DNA from: Ammonifex sp.
Lineage (GTDB): Bacteria; Bacillota; Desulfotomaculia; Desulfotomaculales; DYER01
Length of the DNA: 57,506 bases
NCBI GenBank assembly: GCA_020725605.1
Contig: DYER01000080.1
Coordinates: 1 to 57,506 of the forward strand
Reading direction: 5' to 3'
Within the stretch, counting starts at the first letter, position 1; the number at the start of each line of letters is the position of its first letter. The position numbers were made by a program, and so were the translations under genes. The notes below the pieces were generated by a model. The model searched no databases. It was not told the DNA's origin and was given only the letters and a program-made list of their open reading frames with translations. This document shows, piece after piece, positions 28,303 to 38,018 of the stretch.

Positions 28303-30594
28303 ATGGCGGGGATGCGAGGGTGTGTAAAGGGAACTGCGAGGGGGCCGGCCGGCTGGAGGATTGCGGGCCTGCTGGTGGCCGGAATGCTCTTCCTGCTGGC
28401 CGCGGCGGCGGGTGCGGCCCCGGTGGCCGCGGAGCCGCAGCGAGGGGCGGGCGGCATTGACGCGACGCCGGCCGGGGCGGACGGTGCGAGGGTGACCCTG
28501 GAGCAGGCCATTGCCACCGTGAAGCGGATAGTAGACATACCGGCCGCTTTGACGGAATTCCAACCCGGCTATGCCGAGGACGGGCGGGGGCAGGGATTCT
28601 GGAACTTGCGGTGGGAGGGCCGGCTGCCGGGCCAGGGCGGCGTCCAGGCCCGGGTAAACGCCCGGACGGGAGAACTGTGGAGTTTTCACACCTGGGCCCC
28701 GGAAGCCGACGCGGGTCCCCGGCGCGGGCTTCCTCGCTTGAGCCGCGAGCAGGCCAGGGCCGTGGCCGAGGATTTCCTGGGCCGGGTACTGCCCCGGTAT
28801 GCTGAGTCTCTGCGCCTGGACTCGCAGGAACAGGATGTGCCTTACGTTAGTCTGCGGGTGCGCTCACCGGTCACCTATCACTTTTCCTTCGCGCGGGTGG
28901 TCAACGGCGTGCCCTTCCGGGAGAACTGGGCCCGCCTGGAGGTGGACGGGGATACGGGCAAGGTCCGCGGCTTTTATTTCAACTGGGACCCCGAACTGGA
29001 GTTTCCCCTTCCCGCGGGAGCCATCGCGAGGGAACGCGCCGCCGCCATCTGGGAGGGCAAGGCCGCCGTGGAATTGATTTACGAGCGCCCGCCTGCCCAA
29101 CCGGGAGAGCGGCCGCCGGTGAAGCTGGTTTACGCCCCACGGGACCGTTCTGTGATGGTGGACGCGTTGAGCGGCGAGACGTACACGCGGTCAGACGAGT
29201 ACTTTCACCCGGAATTCGACGTCCCCGGAGGCGGTGGCGACGAAGCCCGCGCCCAGGAGGTCGTACTGACTCCGGCCGAGGAAAAGGCGGTCGGCGAGAT
29301 GGAAAGGCTGTTGGGCCGGGAAGAGGCCCTGGCCCGGGCCCTGGACGTGATCGACATCCCGGAGGGCTACGAACTCCAGGGCAGCTACCTGGAGCGGGAC
29401 TGGGCCCACCCGGAGCAGAAGGTCTGGAGCTTCCACTGGGAGGGAAGCCGGGAGCGGGGCCACATCGGAGTCCGGGTCGATGCCCGAACCGGCCTGGTGG
29501 TGGGTTACAACCATTACGAGTACCAGCCGACCCGCGAGCAGGAACCCCGTTGCGGGGAAGAGGAGGCCCGGCAGGTGGCCCGCAAATTCCTGGAGAAAGC
29601 GGCGGGCCCGTATTTGGACGCCCTGTTGGAGCGGAGGGTGGTGCCCCAGCGTGAGGTCCGCGAACCTCTGGCCGCGGGTCGGGAACAGCCCCGCGCCTAC
29701 GGGTTCGAGCTGACCCGCGTGGTAAACGGCATCCCCTTCCCGGGCAACGGGGCCAAGATTCAGGTGGATGCCGTCCGGGGCCGGGTGGTTAGCTATAGCT
29801 TGCGCTGGTGGGACCTGTCGTTCCCGGCGGCGGAAGGAGTGGTGGACCGGGCGCGGGCGGCCGGGATGTTCACGGACCGGCTGGTCCTGGCCTACGAGCG
29901 GCAGCCCGTTGCCCACGCGGTCTACGGCGAGGGCAAAGAGGCTCCGGTGCGCCTGGTGTACCGTCTGGACCCGGAAGGGGCGCCTTACGCCGTGGACGCC
30001 TTCACCGGCGCGGGCCTCCGGCCCGATCTCCAACCGATGGCGAACGAAGAAAGGCCCTCCTTCGCGGACCTGGCCGGGCACCCGGCGGAGCAGGCGGTGC
30101 AAACCCTGGCCGCGGCGGACGTCATCCCGGTGAGGGGCCCCAACTTCGCGCCCGACGAAACCCTGACCCAACGTGATTTCCTGATCTGGCTCGTGCGGGC
30201 CTGCGGCTGGCGGCCCCACGAACTCGGATTCAAGGGCGAGGCCGGCCCGACGGACCCGGACCGGGAGTTCGAGGCGGCGCGTGCGGCGGCCGTAAACCTG
30301 GGCATCCTGAGGCCCGGGGAGGAATACGCTCCCGGCGCGGCCGTAACGTGGCGGACCCTGGCGCGCCTGGGCGTCAGGGCCCTGGGGTGGGGCGAGGTGG
30401 CCGAACTCCTCGGCATCTGGGCCTTGCCGGCCGAAGTCGCGGCCCGTGTGAACCCGAAGGACCACGGGTACCTCGCCCTGGCGGAACGGGTGGGATTGGT
30501 ATCTCTGAACGGACACGGGGATTTCGATCCCGCAAGCCAGCTGACCCGGGGCGAGGGGGCCCGGGCCCTGTACCGCCTGGCTTCCTTCCGGTAA
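28303..30594 (+). CDS. Exported YcdB/YcdC (PepSY-like) repeat protein with C-terminal SLH-like region
   Basis: Signal peptide; paired YcdB-like repeats (VTLEQAIATVKRIVDIP..., ALARALDVIDIPEGYELQGSYLERDW...); SLH-like LAGHPAEQAVQTLAAADVIPVRGPNFAPDETLTQRDFLIWLVRA. Confidence 0.78.
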   Translation: MAGMRGCVKGTARGPAGWRIAGLLVAGMLFLLAAAAGAAPVAAEPQRGAGGIDATPAGADGARVTLEQAIATVKRIVDIPAALTEFQPGYAEDGRGQGFWNLRWEGRLPGQGGVQARVNARTGELWSFHTWAPEADAGPRRGLPRLSREQARAVAEDFLGRVLPRYAESLRLDSQEQDVPYVSLRVRSPVTYHFSFARVVNGVPFRENWARLEVDGDTGKVRGFYFNWDPELEFPLPAGAIARERAAAIWEGKAAVELIYERPPAQPGERPPVKLVYAPRDRSVMVDALSGETYTRSDEYFHPEFDVPGGGGDEARAQEVVLTPAEEKAVGEMERLLGREEALARALDVIDIPEGYELQGSYLERDWAHPEQKVWSFHWEGSRERGHIGVRVDARTGLVVGYNHYEYQPTREQEPRCGEEEARQVARKFLEKAAGPYLDALLERRVVPQREVREPLAAGREQPRAYGFELTRVVNGIPFPGNGAKIQVDAVRGRVVSYSLRWWDLSFPAAEGVVDRARAAGMFTDRLVLAYERQPVAHAVYGEGKEAPVRLVYRLDPEGAPYAVDAFTGAGLRPDLQPMANEERPSFADLAGHPAEQAVQTLAAADVIPVRGPNFAPDETLTQRDFLIWLVRACGWRPHELGFKGEAGPTDPDREFEAARAAAVNLGILRPGEEYAPGAAVTWRTLARLGVRALGWGEVAELLGIWALPAEVAARVNPKDHGYLALAERVGLVSLNGHGDFDPASQLTRGEGARALYRLASFR

Positions 30595-30671
30595 CCTTGG
30601 GGTTATTGCGGGTTTCATACAGACCCCGGACGTGGTAAGATCTATAAAAAACCACGAACGGAGGAGACCGT

Positions 30672-32666
30672 TTGGATTACGTTTTGACGCGTCCCCGGTC
30701 GCGCCTCAGGGCCCGGCTGGAGCCGGAGCTGAACGAGCGCCAGCGGGAGTTCGTTTTCAGCGACGCGCCGGCCATTCTGGGCGTGGCCGGGCCGGGGTCC
30801 GGCAAGACCCGGGCCCTGACGTGCCGGGCGGCCCGTTTGCTGGACGAGGGATTACCGCCGCAAAATCTCATGCTGGTTACATTTACCAACAAGGCCGCGG
30901 ACGAGATGCGGGCCCGACTGACGCACCTTCTGGGGCCCCTGCCGGACGGCCTGTGGATCGGCACCTTCCACGCCCTGGGAGCACGTATCCTGCGCCAGTA
31001 CGCCGACCTCCTTGACCGTACCCCTTCTTTCACGATCCTGGACGAAGAGGACAGCGCCGCTCTTATCAGGGCAGTCTATGGTGGCCTCCGCCACACCGGC
31101 CTCTCGGAGGCGGAGAAGCGTCTCTTCGTCACCGGGGGCCTGTTCGGGGAAATCATCAGCCGGGCCCGCAACGCCGGCACCACGCTGGCCGCGGCGGTGG
31201 CCGAGTACTACCCCCAGCACGCGGAGCACCTCGAGTTGATACAGAGGGTGGAGGCCCTCTACGAGCACCGGAAGAAAGAGATGAACGCCCTGGATTTCGA
31301 CGACCTGCTGGTGCACTGGCTGTACCTCCTGCGGAATTACCCGGAGGTGGCGGACCAGCTGCGCCGGCGCTTCCGCCACGTGCTGGTGGACGAGTACCAG
31401 GACACCAACGTGGTGCAGGGGGCCATCGTACGGGAATTGGGTCTGAGCGCGGCGGTGTGCGTGGTGGGGGACGACGCCCAGTCCATATACGCCTTCCGCT
31501 GCGCCGAAATCCGCAACATCCTGGAGTTTCCGAGCCACTTTCCCGGCTGCCTGGTGGTGCGGCTGGAGGAGAACTACCGCAGCACGCCGGAAATACTGGC
31601 CCTGGCCAACGCCTCCATCGCCCACAACCGCAATCAGATCCCCAAAAAGCTCTTCACCAGGCGCGCGGCCGGCGAAAAGCCGTGGCTGGTGGTGGCCGAG
31701 GACCCCTCACGGGAGGCGGCCTTCGTGGCCGAGCGCCTCACCGAGCACCACGAGGCCGGAGTCCCGCTAAGGGAGATGGCGGTCCTGTACCGGAGCGCCT
31801 ACCTGGCTCACGACCTCGAAATGGAACTGGTCTCCCGTGGCATCCCCTACGTGACGGTGGGGGGGCTGAAGTTTCTGGAAAGGGCTCACGTCAAGGACGT
31901 GCTGGCCTGGCTGCGGGTGCTCCTGAACCCCCGGGACGAGGTTTCCTGGCAGCGGATTATGGTGATGCAGCAGGGCATAGGCCAGGCCACCTTCCAGGCC
32001 CTCATGGCCCAGCTGAGGACCGCCCGCGACCCCCTGCGGTGCGTGCTGCAGGGGGAGCTGAAGGTGCCGCCGCGGGCCGCGCGGGGTTGGGCGGACCTGG
32101 TGGCGTGCCTGCGCGAGCTGGCGGCGGCTCAAGACCGGGGCCCGGCCGAACTCATCGCCATCGTGATGGACGGGGTCTACGGCCGCACCTTCCGGGAGCG
32201 CTACCCCAGGGATCACTGGGAGCGCCTGCAGGGTATCGAGCGGCTGGCCGGATACGCGCGGCGCTTTCGCTCCCTGGAGAACTTCATCGGCACCGTTTCC
32301 CTGGAGCAGGACTACGTGCTGAAGGGCCTGGCAGAGGAAGAACCGGCCGAGGACGTGCTGGTGCTTTCGACCATCCACAGCGCCAAGGGCAAAGAGTGGC
32401 GTGTGGTCTTCCTCATCGGGCTCAACCAGGGGCGCTTCCCCAGCGCCCGGGGCCTCGACAACCTGGAAGAGGAGCGGCGCCTGTTTTACGTGGCGGTGAC
32501 CCGGGCCAGGGACTGGCTTTACCTGATCACGACGGTTCAGGACGTCCGCGGCTGGCAGAGCTTTGTAACCGGTCCCTCGATCTTTCTTACGGAACTGCCC
32601 CGTGAGGTGTACCGGAGCGTGTACGTGCGGGAGGTCGAGGGGGACGGCGACGAGGGCGCGGGGTAG
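30672..32666 (+). CDS. UvrD/PcrA-like ATP-dependent DNA helicase
   Basis: GVAGPGSGKTRALTCRAARLL, VDEYQDTNVVQ, VVGDDAQSIYAFRCA, STIHSAKGKEWRVVFLIGL; TTG start. Confidence 0.93.
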   Translation: MDYVLTRPRSRLRARLEPELNERQREFVFSDAPAILGVAGPGSGKTRALTCRAARLLDEGLPPQNLMLVTFTNKAADEMRARLTHLLGPLPDGLWIGTFHALGARILRQYADLLDRTPSFTILDEEDSAALIRAVYGGLRHTGLSEAEKRLFVTGGLFGEIISRARNAGTTLAAAVAEYYPQHAEHLELIQRVEALYEHRKKEMNALDFDDLLVHWLYLLRNYPEVADQLRRRFRHVLVDEYQDTNVVQGAIVRELGLSAAVCVVGDDAQSIYAFRCAEIRNILEFPSHFPGCLVVRLEENYRSTPEILALANASIAHNRNQIPKKLFTRRAAGEKPWLVVAEDPSREAAFVAERLTEHHEAGVPLREMAVLYRSAYLAHDLEMELVSRGIPYVTVGGLKFLERAHVKDVLAWLRVLLNPRDEVSWQRIMVMQQGIGQATFQALMAQLRTARDPLRCVLQGELKVPPRAARGWADLVACLRELAAAQDRGPAELIAIVMDGVYGRTFRERYPRDHWERLQGIERLAGYARRFRSLENFIGTVSLEQDYVLKGLAEEEPAEDVLVLSTIHSAKGKEWRVVFLIGLNQGRFPSARGLDNLEEERRLFYVAVTRARDWLYLITTVQDVRGWQSFVTGPSIFLTELPREVYRSVYVREVEGDGDEGAG

Positions 32667-32737
32667 GCCGTGGACCGTTCTTGTCACCCTGGGCGCCCAC
32701 ATCCTCGCCGGTCGTATGTAAGGGGGAATGCAGTCAC

Positions 32738-33085
32738 ATGTCCGGTTTCCATATCGACGACTTTCGTTTCGGGAGCATCGTCATCAACGGTCGGCAGTAC
32801 AAAGCGGACCTGATCATCTATCCGGACCGGGTGGAGACCGTCTGGTGGCAGCAGCGCCACCGCATCAGTCCGGCGGACCTGGACGGGGTACTGGCGGCAC
32901 GGCCCGAGGTGGCCGTGGTGGGGACCGGGGCCACGGGACTGATGCGGCTGACGCCCGAGGCGCGGCGCCTGCTGGAGGAAAACGGCGTCCAGGTGCGCGT
33001 GGACCTCACGGCCGCGGCCTGCCGCCTCTACAACGAACTCAACCCGCGGCACCGTACCGTGGCCCTGCTGCACCTGACGTGTTAG
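32738..33085 (+). CDS. MTH938/NDUFAF3-like (DUF498) domain protein
   Basis: FRFGSIVINGRQYKADLIIYPDRV...VAVVGTGATGLMRLTPEARRLLEENGVQVRV. Confidence 0.75.
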   Translation: MSGFHIDDFRFGSIVINGRQYKADLIIYPDRVETVWWQQRHRISPADLDGVLAARPEVAVVGTGATGLMRLTPEARRLLEENGVQVRVDLTAAACRLYNELNPRHRTVALLHLTC

Positions 33086-33323
33086 GTCGCCCGCGAAGAT
33101 GCCGGGCCGTGGTGGTCCCCGGCTGGCTACCCCTGGGCGACCACCGGGGGCCGCGTCATGGGGTTCCGGCCCGGAGCACCGGACCGCCGGGCGTGGGGGA
33201 GCCCAGCCCGGGCACCCTCGTCGCCCGGCCCTCTGCGGCCCCGGTCCGCGAGCCGGTCCGCAGGCAGCTTCCCTCTGCCGTCCGGGTCTGGTCCCGTGCG
33301 CCGGTATGCGGAGCAGCCCGGAC

Positions 33324-34391
33324 CTAAGGCGCCCCGGGCTCGTCTTCCCCACCCGCCGGGGTCTGGGATGATACCTGGACCCGGGGTTCCCCCTCCTCCA
33401 CCCGGCCGACCACGGCCGCGGCCACGTTCCGTCGACGGAGGGCGTTCAGGAGGGCCGCCAGACGTTCCGGGGCCACGGCCATCAGTAGCCCGCCCGAGGT
33501 CTGGGGATCGTAAAGGAGCATCTGCAGTTCCTCCGGTACTGCGGGGTCAAAGGTGACGTGTCCTGCCAGGTACTGCCGGTTGGCGTAGGCCCCCCCGGGG
33601 ACGAAACCCTGGGCCGCCAGGTCCCGGGCCCCGGGCAACAGGGGGACCGCGCCGGCCGCAAAGCGCAGCGCCACCCCGCCGGCCCGGGCCATCTCCAGGG
33701 CGTGGCCCAGCAGGCCGAAGCCCGTGATGTCGGTGCAGGCGTGCACCCCCACCTCACGCATGGCCAGGGAGGCCTCCCGATTCAGGGCCGTCATGGCTTC
33801 GGCCGCGGCCCGGAAAGCCTCCGGCGGGGCGCATTCGGCCTTGAGGGCCGTGGTGATCACCCCGGTGCCCAGGGGTTTGGTGAGCACCAGGAGGTCCCCC
33901 GGCCTGGCCCCGGCGTTGGTGATCACGCGTGCGGGGTGGCAAACCCCGGTCACGGCAAGGCCGTATTTGGGCTCCGCGTCCTCCACGCTGTGGCCTCCCA
34001 GCAGCACAGCACCGGCTTCCTTGAGTTTATCGAGGCCACCCCGCAGGATGGCCGCCAGTACCTCCGGGTCCCCGGACCTGGTGGGGAAGCACACGATGTT
34101 CATGGCCGTGAGCGGGTCCCCGCCCATGGCGTACACGTCGCTGAGGGCGTTGGCCGCCGCGATCTGGCCGAACAGGTAGGGGTCGTCGACCACGGGCGTG
34201 AAGAAGTCCACGGTCTGGATGAGGGCCAGTTCCGGCCCCAGCCGGTAAACGCCGGCATCGTCCAGGGTTTCGATGCCCACCAGCACGTTGGGGTGCGGGG
34301 TCGCCTTCAGGCGGCACAGGACGCGGGCCAGGACCCCCGGCCCGATCTTGGCCGCTCACCCGGCACTGGTGGTCATACTCGTCAGTCTCAC
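33324..34391 (-). CDS. selD: Selenide, water dikinase, Sec-containing form (in-frame UGA at 34356-34358)
   Basis: GTG start at 34391; [52 protein letters not shown]; downstream SelD motifs GGHSVEDAEPKYGLAVTG, TDITGFGLLGHALEM. Confidence 0.88.
34323..34347 (-). promoter_or_regulatory. Bacterial SECIS-like hairpin downstream of the selD UGA
   Basis: After TGA and 11 nt: CGGGCC-GGGGGTCCT-GGCCCG; G/GU-containing apical loop about 18 nt from UGA. Confidence 0.6.
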
Positions 34392-34558
34392 CGCATAACC
34401 GCCCTCCCCGGGAATAGAATTTCCCCCCGCCGGCCATGTTTCCTCCGCACCGCTCATACAATAGTTTTAGCGGCTGGGGCTTTTCCATAAGTTTTCCTTC
34501 CGAGCGGTTCAACCCGCGGGTTTAGGGGTCGTTGTTTGGAAATAAAAGGATATCAATC

Positions 34559-34587
34559 TTGACAAGCTCTGGCGCCATCTGTTAAAT
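34559..34587 (+). promoter_or_regulatory. Sigma-A promoter for the GT4/debranching/trehalose operon
   Basis: TTGACA-N17-TTAAAT. Confidence 0.75.
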
Positions 34588-34652
34588 TCTTATTGTTAGC
34601 ACTTTACGTCACTGAGTGCCAGCCGCAATCTGACGAGGAGGGCGGTAGAGCG

Positions 34653-35843
34653 ATGAAGGTGGCGATGCTGCACTGGGCTTTTGCGCCCATCATCGGCGGG
34701 GTGGAGACCCACCTGGCCATGCTGGGGCCCGACCTGGTGAGGGACGGCTGTCAGGTGGCCCTTCTGACGGGGGCGGTGGACGGGCAGCACAGCGAGGAGT
34801 ACTGGCATGGGATGTACGTGCGCCGCACGCCCCTCATGGACCTCAATTCCCTGACCCCGGCCTCCATCGTAGCGCAGGCGGGAGAGATCGCCCGGGAGCT
34901 GGCGGACTTCATCCGGGACGTAAAGCCGGACCTGGTGCACGCCCACAACATGCACTACTTTAGCCCGGAGCACGCGCGGGCCCTGGGGGAAATCTGCCGG
35001 CGCAGGAGTATACCCCTGCTCCTGACGGCCCACAACGTGTGGGAAGACGTACTCTGGCAGAAAATGCTCGCATACAGGGAGCACTGGGATGGCATTATTG
35101 CCGTCAGTAACTACATCAAGAGGGAACTGATCCGGGCGGGTTATCCGGCCGCCCGTATCGATGTGGTGTACCACGGTATCGACACCGAAAAATTCCGGCC
35201 CGGCGACGGGGAGCGACCGCCGGAACTGGCCGGACGGCGCGTTGTCTTCCACCCGGCCCGTATGAGCCTGGCCAAGGGGTCCGACGTTGTTGTGCGGGCC
35301 GGAGCCCTAATCAAGAAGGAATTTCCGGACCTCCTCCTGGTTCTGGCCGGCACGGAAAAGACCGTGGACTGGGGCAGTTACCAGCAGGGCGAGGTGGAGG
35401 CCGTACGCCGCCTGATCCGGGAGCTGGACATGGAGGAGCACGTTTACATCAGGTTCCTTCCCTGGCACGAGATGCCGGCCATGTACCGTGCGGCCGACAT
35501 CGTGGTTTACCCCTCCTGTTTCGAAGAGCCCTTCGGGCTGGTGATGCTGGAGGCCATGGCCACGGCGCGTCCGGTGGTCGTGAGCCGGGCCGGGGGCATG
35601 CCCGAGGTGGTTCAGGACGGAGTGAGCGGCCTGGTGGTGCCAAAGGGAGACCACGAGGCGCTGGCGGAGGCCTGTTTGCGCCTGCTGAGGGACCCGGCGC
35701 TGGCCAGGAGCCTGGGGGAGCGGGGCCGCCGCGTGGTGGAGCGCGCCTTTACCAAGGAGCTGATGGTGGCGCGGATCCTCTCCCTTTACCGGCGCGTCCT
35801 GGACCGGCGGCCCATGAGGGGAGTGGTCGGGTGGACGAAATAA
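34653..35843 (+). CDS. Glycosyltransferase family 4
   Basis: HAHNMHYFSPEHARALGE, GIDTEKFRPGDG, VVYPSCFEEPFGLVMLEAMATARPVVVSRAGGMPEVV. Confidence 0.9.
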   Translation: MKVAMLHWAFAPIIGGVETHLAMLGPDLVRDGCQVALLTGAVDGQHSEEYWHGMYVRRTPLMDLNSLTPASIVAQAGEIARELADFIRDVKPDLVHAHNMHYFSPEHARALGEICRRRSIPLLLTAHNVWEDVLWQKMLAYREHWDGIIAVSNYIKRELIRAGYPAARIDVVYHGIDTEKFRPGDGERPPELAGRRVVFHPARMSLAKGSDVVVRAGALIKKEFPDLLLVLAGTEKTVDWGSYQQGEVEAVRRLIRELDMEEHVYIRFLPWHEMPAMYRAADIVVYPSCFEEPFGLVMLEAMATARPVVVSRAGGMPEVVQDGVSGLVVPKGDHEALAEACLRLLRDPALARSLGERGRRVVERAFTKELMVARILSLYRRVLDRRPMRGVVGWTK

Positions 35844-37999
35844 GTCCCTTGCGCATCGTACCGCGCGATTTCCAGATCGAGACGGAAGTCCTGAAGGAAG
35901 GGGAGATCTTCCTCACGACGCTGCCCACGGGAGAGGTACCCGACGGTAACATGGGCGGCCTGGGCCTCTATTACCGGGACACGCGTTACTTGAGCGGGCT
36001 GGAGATGTACCTGGCGGACGCCAAACCGGTACTGCTTTCCTCCACGACCAGGGGAAGCCACTTCAGTCAGATCGAGCTCACCAACCCGGAGATCTGCCTG
36101 GTCGACGGGCAGTTGATCCCGCTCCAGACCCTGCACCTGCGGCTGCTCCGGGTCATCCGGGAGGCTCTTTTTCAGCGCCTGCGCCTGATCAACTTCAACT
36201 TTTTTCCGGTGACCATCACGCTAAAGTTCCTCTTCGCCGCGGATTACGTGGACATCTTCGAGGTACGCGGGATGGCCCGGCAGCGGCGCGGGGAAATCCT
36301 CGAGCCCCGGGCTACCAGGAATTCCTTTCAGCTCCGCTACCGCGGATTGGACGGCGTGGTGCGGATCACCGAGGTCTTTTTCGAGCCCGCGCCCACGGAG
36401 ATACGGGTGGAGCGGGGCCGGGCGAAGGTCGTTTTTTACCTGCACCTGCCGCCCCAGAAGAAGGTGCACCTCACCTGCCAGGTCACCCCCCGTGTGGCCG
36501 GTGACGCCGCAGCGCCACGGGAGGGCAATCCGGCGCACCTGGGGGTGGCCTTCTCCACAGTGGCCATCGAGCAGGCCAAGAGCTACCGCAGCTGGACCCG
36601 AGATTGCACCTACATCGTAACGGACAACCAGGTGTTCAACCAGGTCCTGGAACGCGCCACCACGGACCTGCGGAGCCTGTTTGCGGTTTATCCGGAGGGA
36701 GGGATCCTGGAGGCCGGCGTACCGTGGTACGCCGCGCCCTTCGGCCGGGACGCCCTGGTCAGCTCCTGGCAGACCCTCATCCTCAATCCGGAGATAGCCA
36801 GGAGTTCACTGCGGTTCCTGGCCCGCTTCCAGGGACGCCGGCTCGATCCCTCCCGGGACGAGCAGCCCGGCAAGATCATGCACGAACTGCGCCGCGGGGA
36901 GATGGCGGCCTGCGGCGAGATCGTGCACACACCCTACTACGGTTCGGTGGACTCCACGTTGTGGTTCGTGATTCTCCTTGGGGAGTTATATTGCTGGGAC
37001 CAGGACCGGGCGTTCCTTGAGGAAATGCATGAAGCCCTGAAGGGCTGCCTGACCTGGTGTCGGGAGTACGGGGACCTGGACGGGGACGGTTACATCGAGT
37101 ATCGCCGGGAGGCCGAGGGGGGACTGGACAACCAGGGATGGAAGGACTCCTGGGACGGCGTGGTGGACGCCGAGGGCCGGATACCGGAACCGCCCATCGC
37201 CCTGGTGGAGGTGCAGGGCTACCTGTACCTGGCCCTCAGGCACGCCTCCCGTTTGCTGACGGTCCTCGGGGAAGCGGGCCGGGCGGATGAGGTGGCGGCG
37301 TGGGCCGAGCGCCTGCGCGCGCAGTTTCTGAGGGACTTCTGGTTGGGCGAATACCTGGCCTTCGCCCTCGACGGGCGCAAGCGGCCGGTCACGACCGTGG
37401 TCTCCAACATGGGGCACTGCCTCTTCACGGGTATCCTGCCGCCGGAAATGGCGCGCAAGGTGGCCGGGCGCCTGTTCCAGCAGGACATGTACTCCGGCTG
37501 GGGCATCCGCACCATGGGCAAGCGGGAAAAGGCCTACAATCCCATGAGCTACCACAACGGCTCGGTCTGGCCCCATGACAACACCATAATCGCCTGGGGG
37601 CTGCGGCACCACGACCTGCTCCAGTACCTGGAACAGCTGGCCACAGGCCTGTACGAGGCCTCGTTGCATTTTCCCTACAACCGTTTGCCCGAACTGTTCT
37701 GCGGCTTTACCCGGCGTGCCATCGGGGGGCCGGTGCGCTACCCCATCGCCTGCGATCCGCAGGCCTGGGCCGTGAGCAGTATTTTCCACCTGCTCCAGGC
37801 GCTGCTGGGCCTGACCTGTTCCCCCGAGGGTTTGCAGATTAAGAAACCCCTGCTTCCTTCGTGGCTCAAGGAGGTTTACGTCGAGGGACTCCGGGTGGGC
37901 AAGGGCCGGGTGGACCTGGAATTTGCGCGCAACCGCGGTCGCACCTACTGTCAGCTCCTGAAGAAAGAAGGGGATTTCCGGGTCATCATCGAGGTCTGA
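35831..37999 (+). CDS. Amylo-alpha-1,6-glucosidase / glycogen debranching-type protein
   Basis: GGLGLYYRDTRYLSGLEMYL, AGVPWYAAPFGRDALVSSWQTL, DNQGWKDSWDGV, PLLPSWLKEVYVEGLRVGKGRVDL. Confidence 0.9.
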   Translation: MDEISPLRIVPRDFQIETEVLKEGEIFLTTLPTGEVPDGNMGGLGLYYRDTRYLSGLEMYLADAKPVLLSSTTRGSHFSQIELTNPEICLVDGQLIPLQTLHLRLLRVIREALFQRLRLINFNFFPVTITLKFLFAADYVDIFEVRGMARQRRGEILEPRATRNSFQLRYRGLDGVVRITEVFFEPAPTEIRVERGRAKVVFYLHLPPQKKVHLTCQVTPRVAGDAAAPREGNPAHLGVAFSTVAIEQAKSYRSWTRDCTYIVTDNQVFNQVLERATTDLRSLFAVYPEGGILEAGVPWYAAPFGRDALVSSWQTLILNPEIARSSLRFLARFQGRRLDPSRDEQPGKIMHELRRGEMAACGEIVHTPYYGSVDSTLWFVILLGELYCWDQDRAFLEEMHEALKGCLTWCREYGDLDGDGYIEYRREAEGGLDNQGWKDSWDGVVDAEGRIPEPPIALVEVQGYLYLALRHASRLLTVLGEAGRADEVAAWAERLRAQFLRDFWLGEYLAFALDGRKRPVTTVVSNMGHCLFTGILPPEMARKVAGRLFQQDMYSGWGIRTMGKREKAYNPMSYHNGSVWPHDNTIIAWGLRHHDLLQYLEQLATGLYEASLHFPYNRLPELFCGFTRRAIGGPVRYPIACDPQAWAVSSIFHLLQALLGLTCSPEGLQIKKPLLPSWLKEVYVEGLRVGKGRVDLEFARNRGRTYCQLLKKEGDFRVIIEV

Positions 38000-38018
38000 T
38001 CATCGGGGGGGTGGAAGA

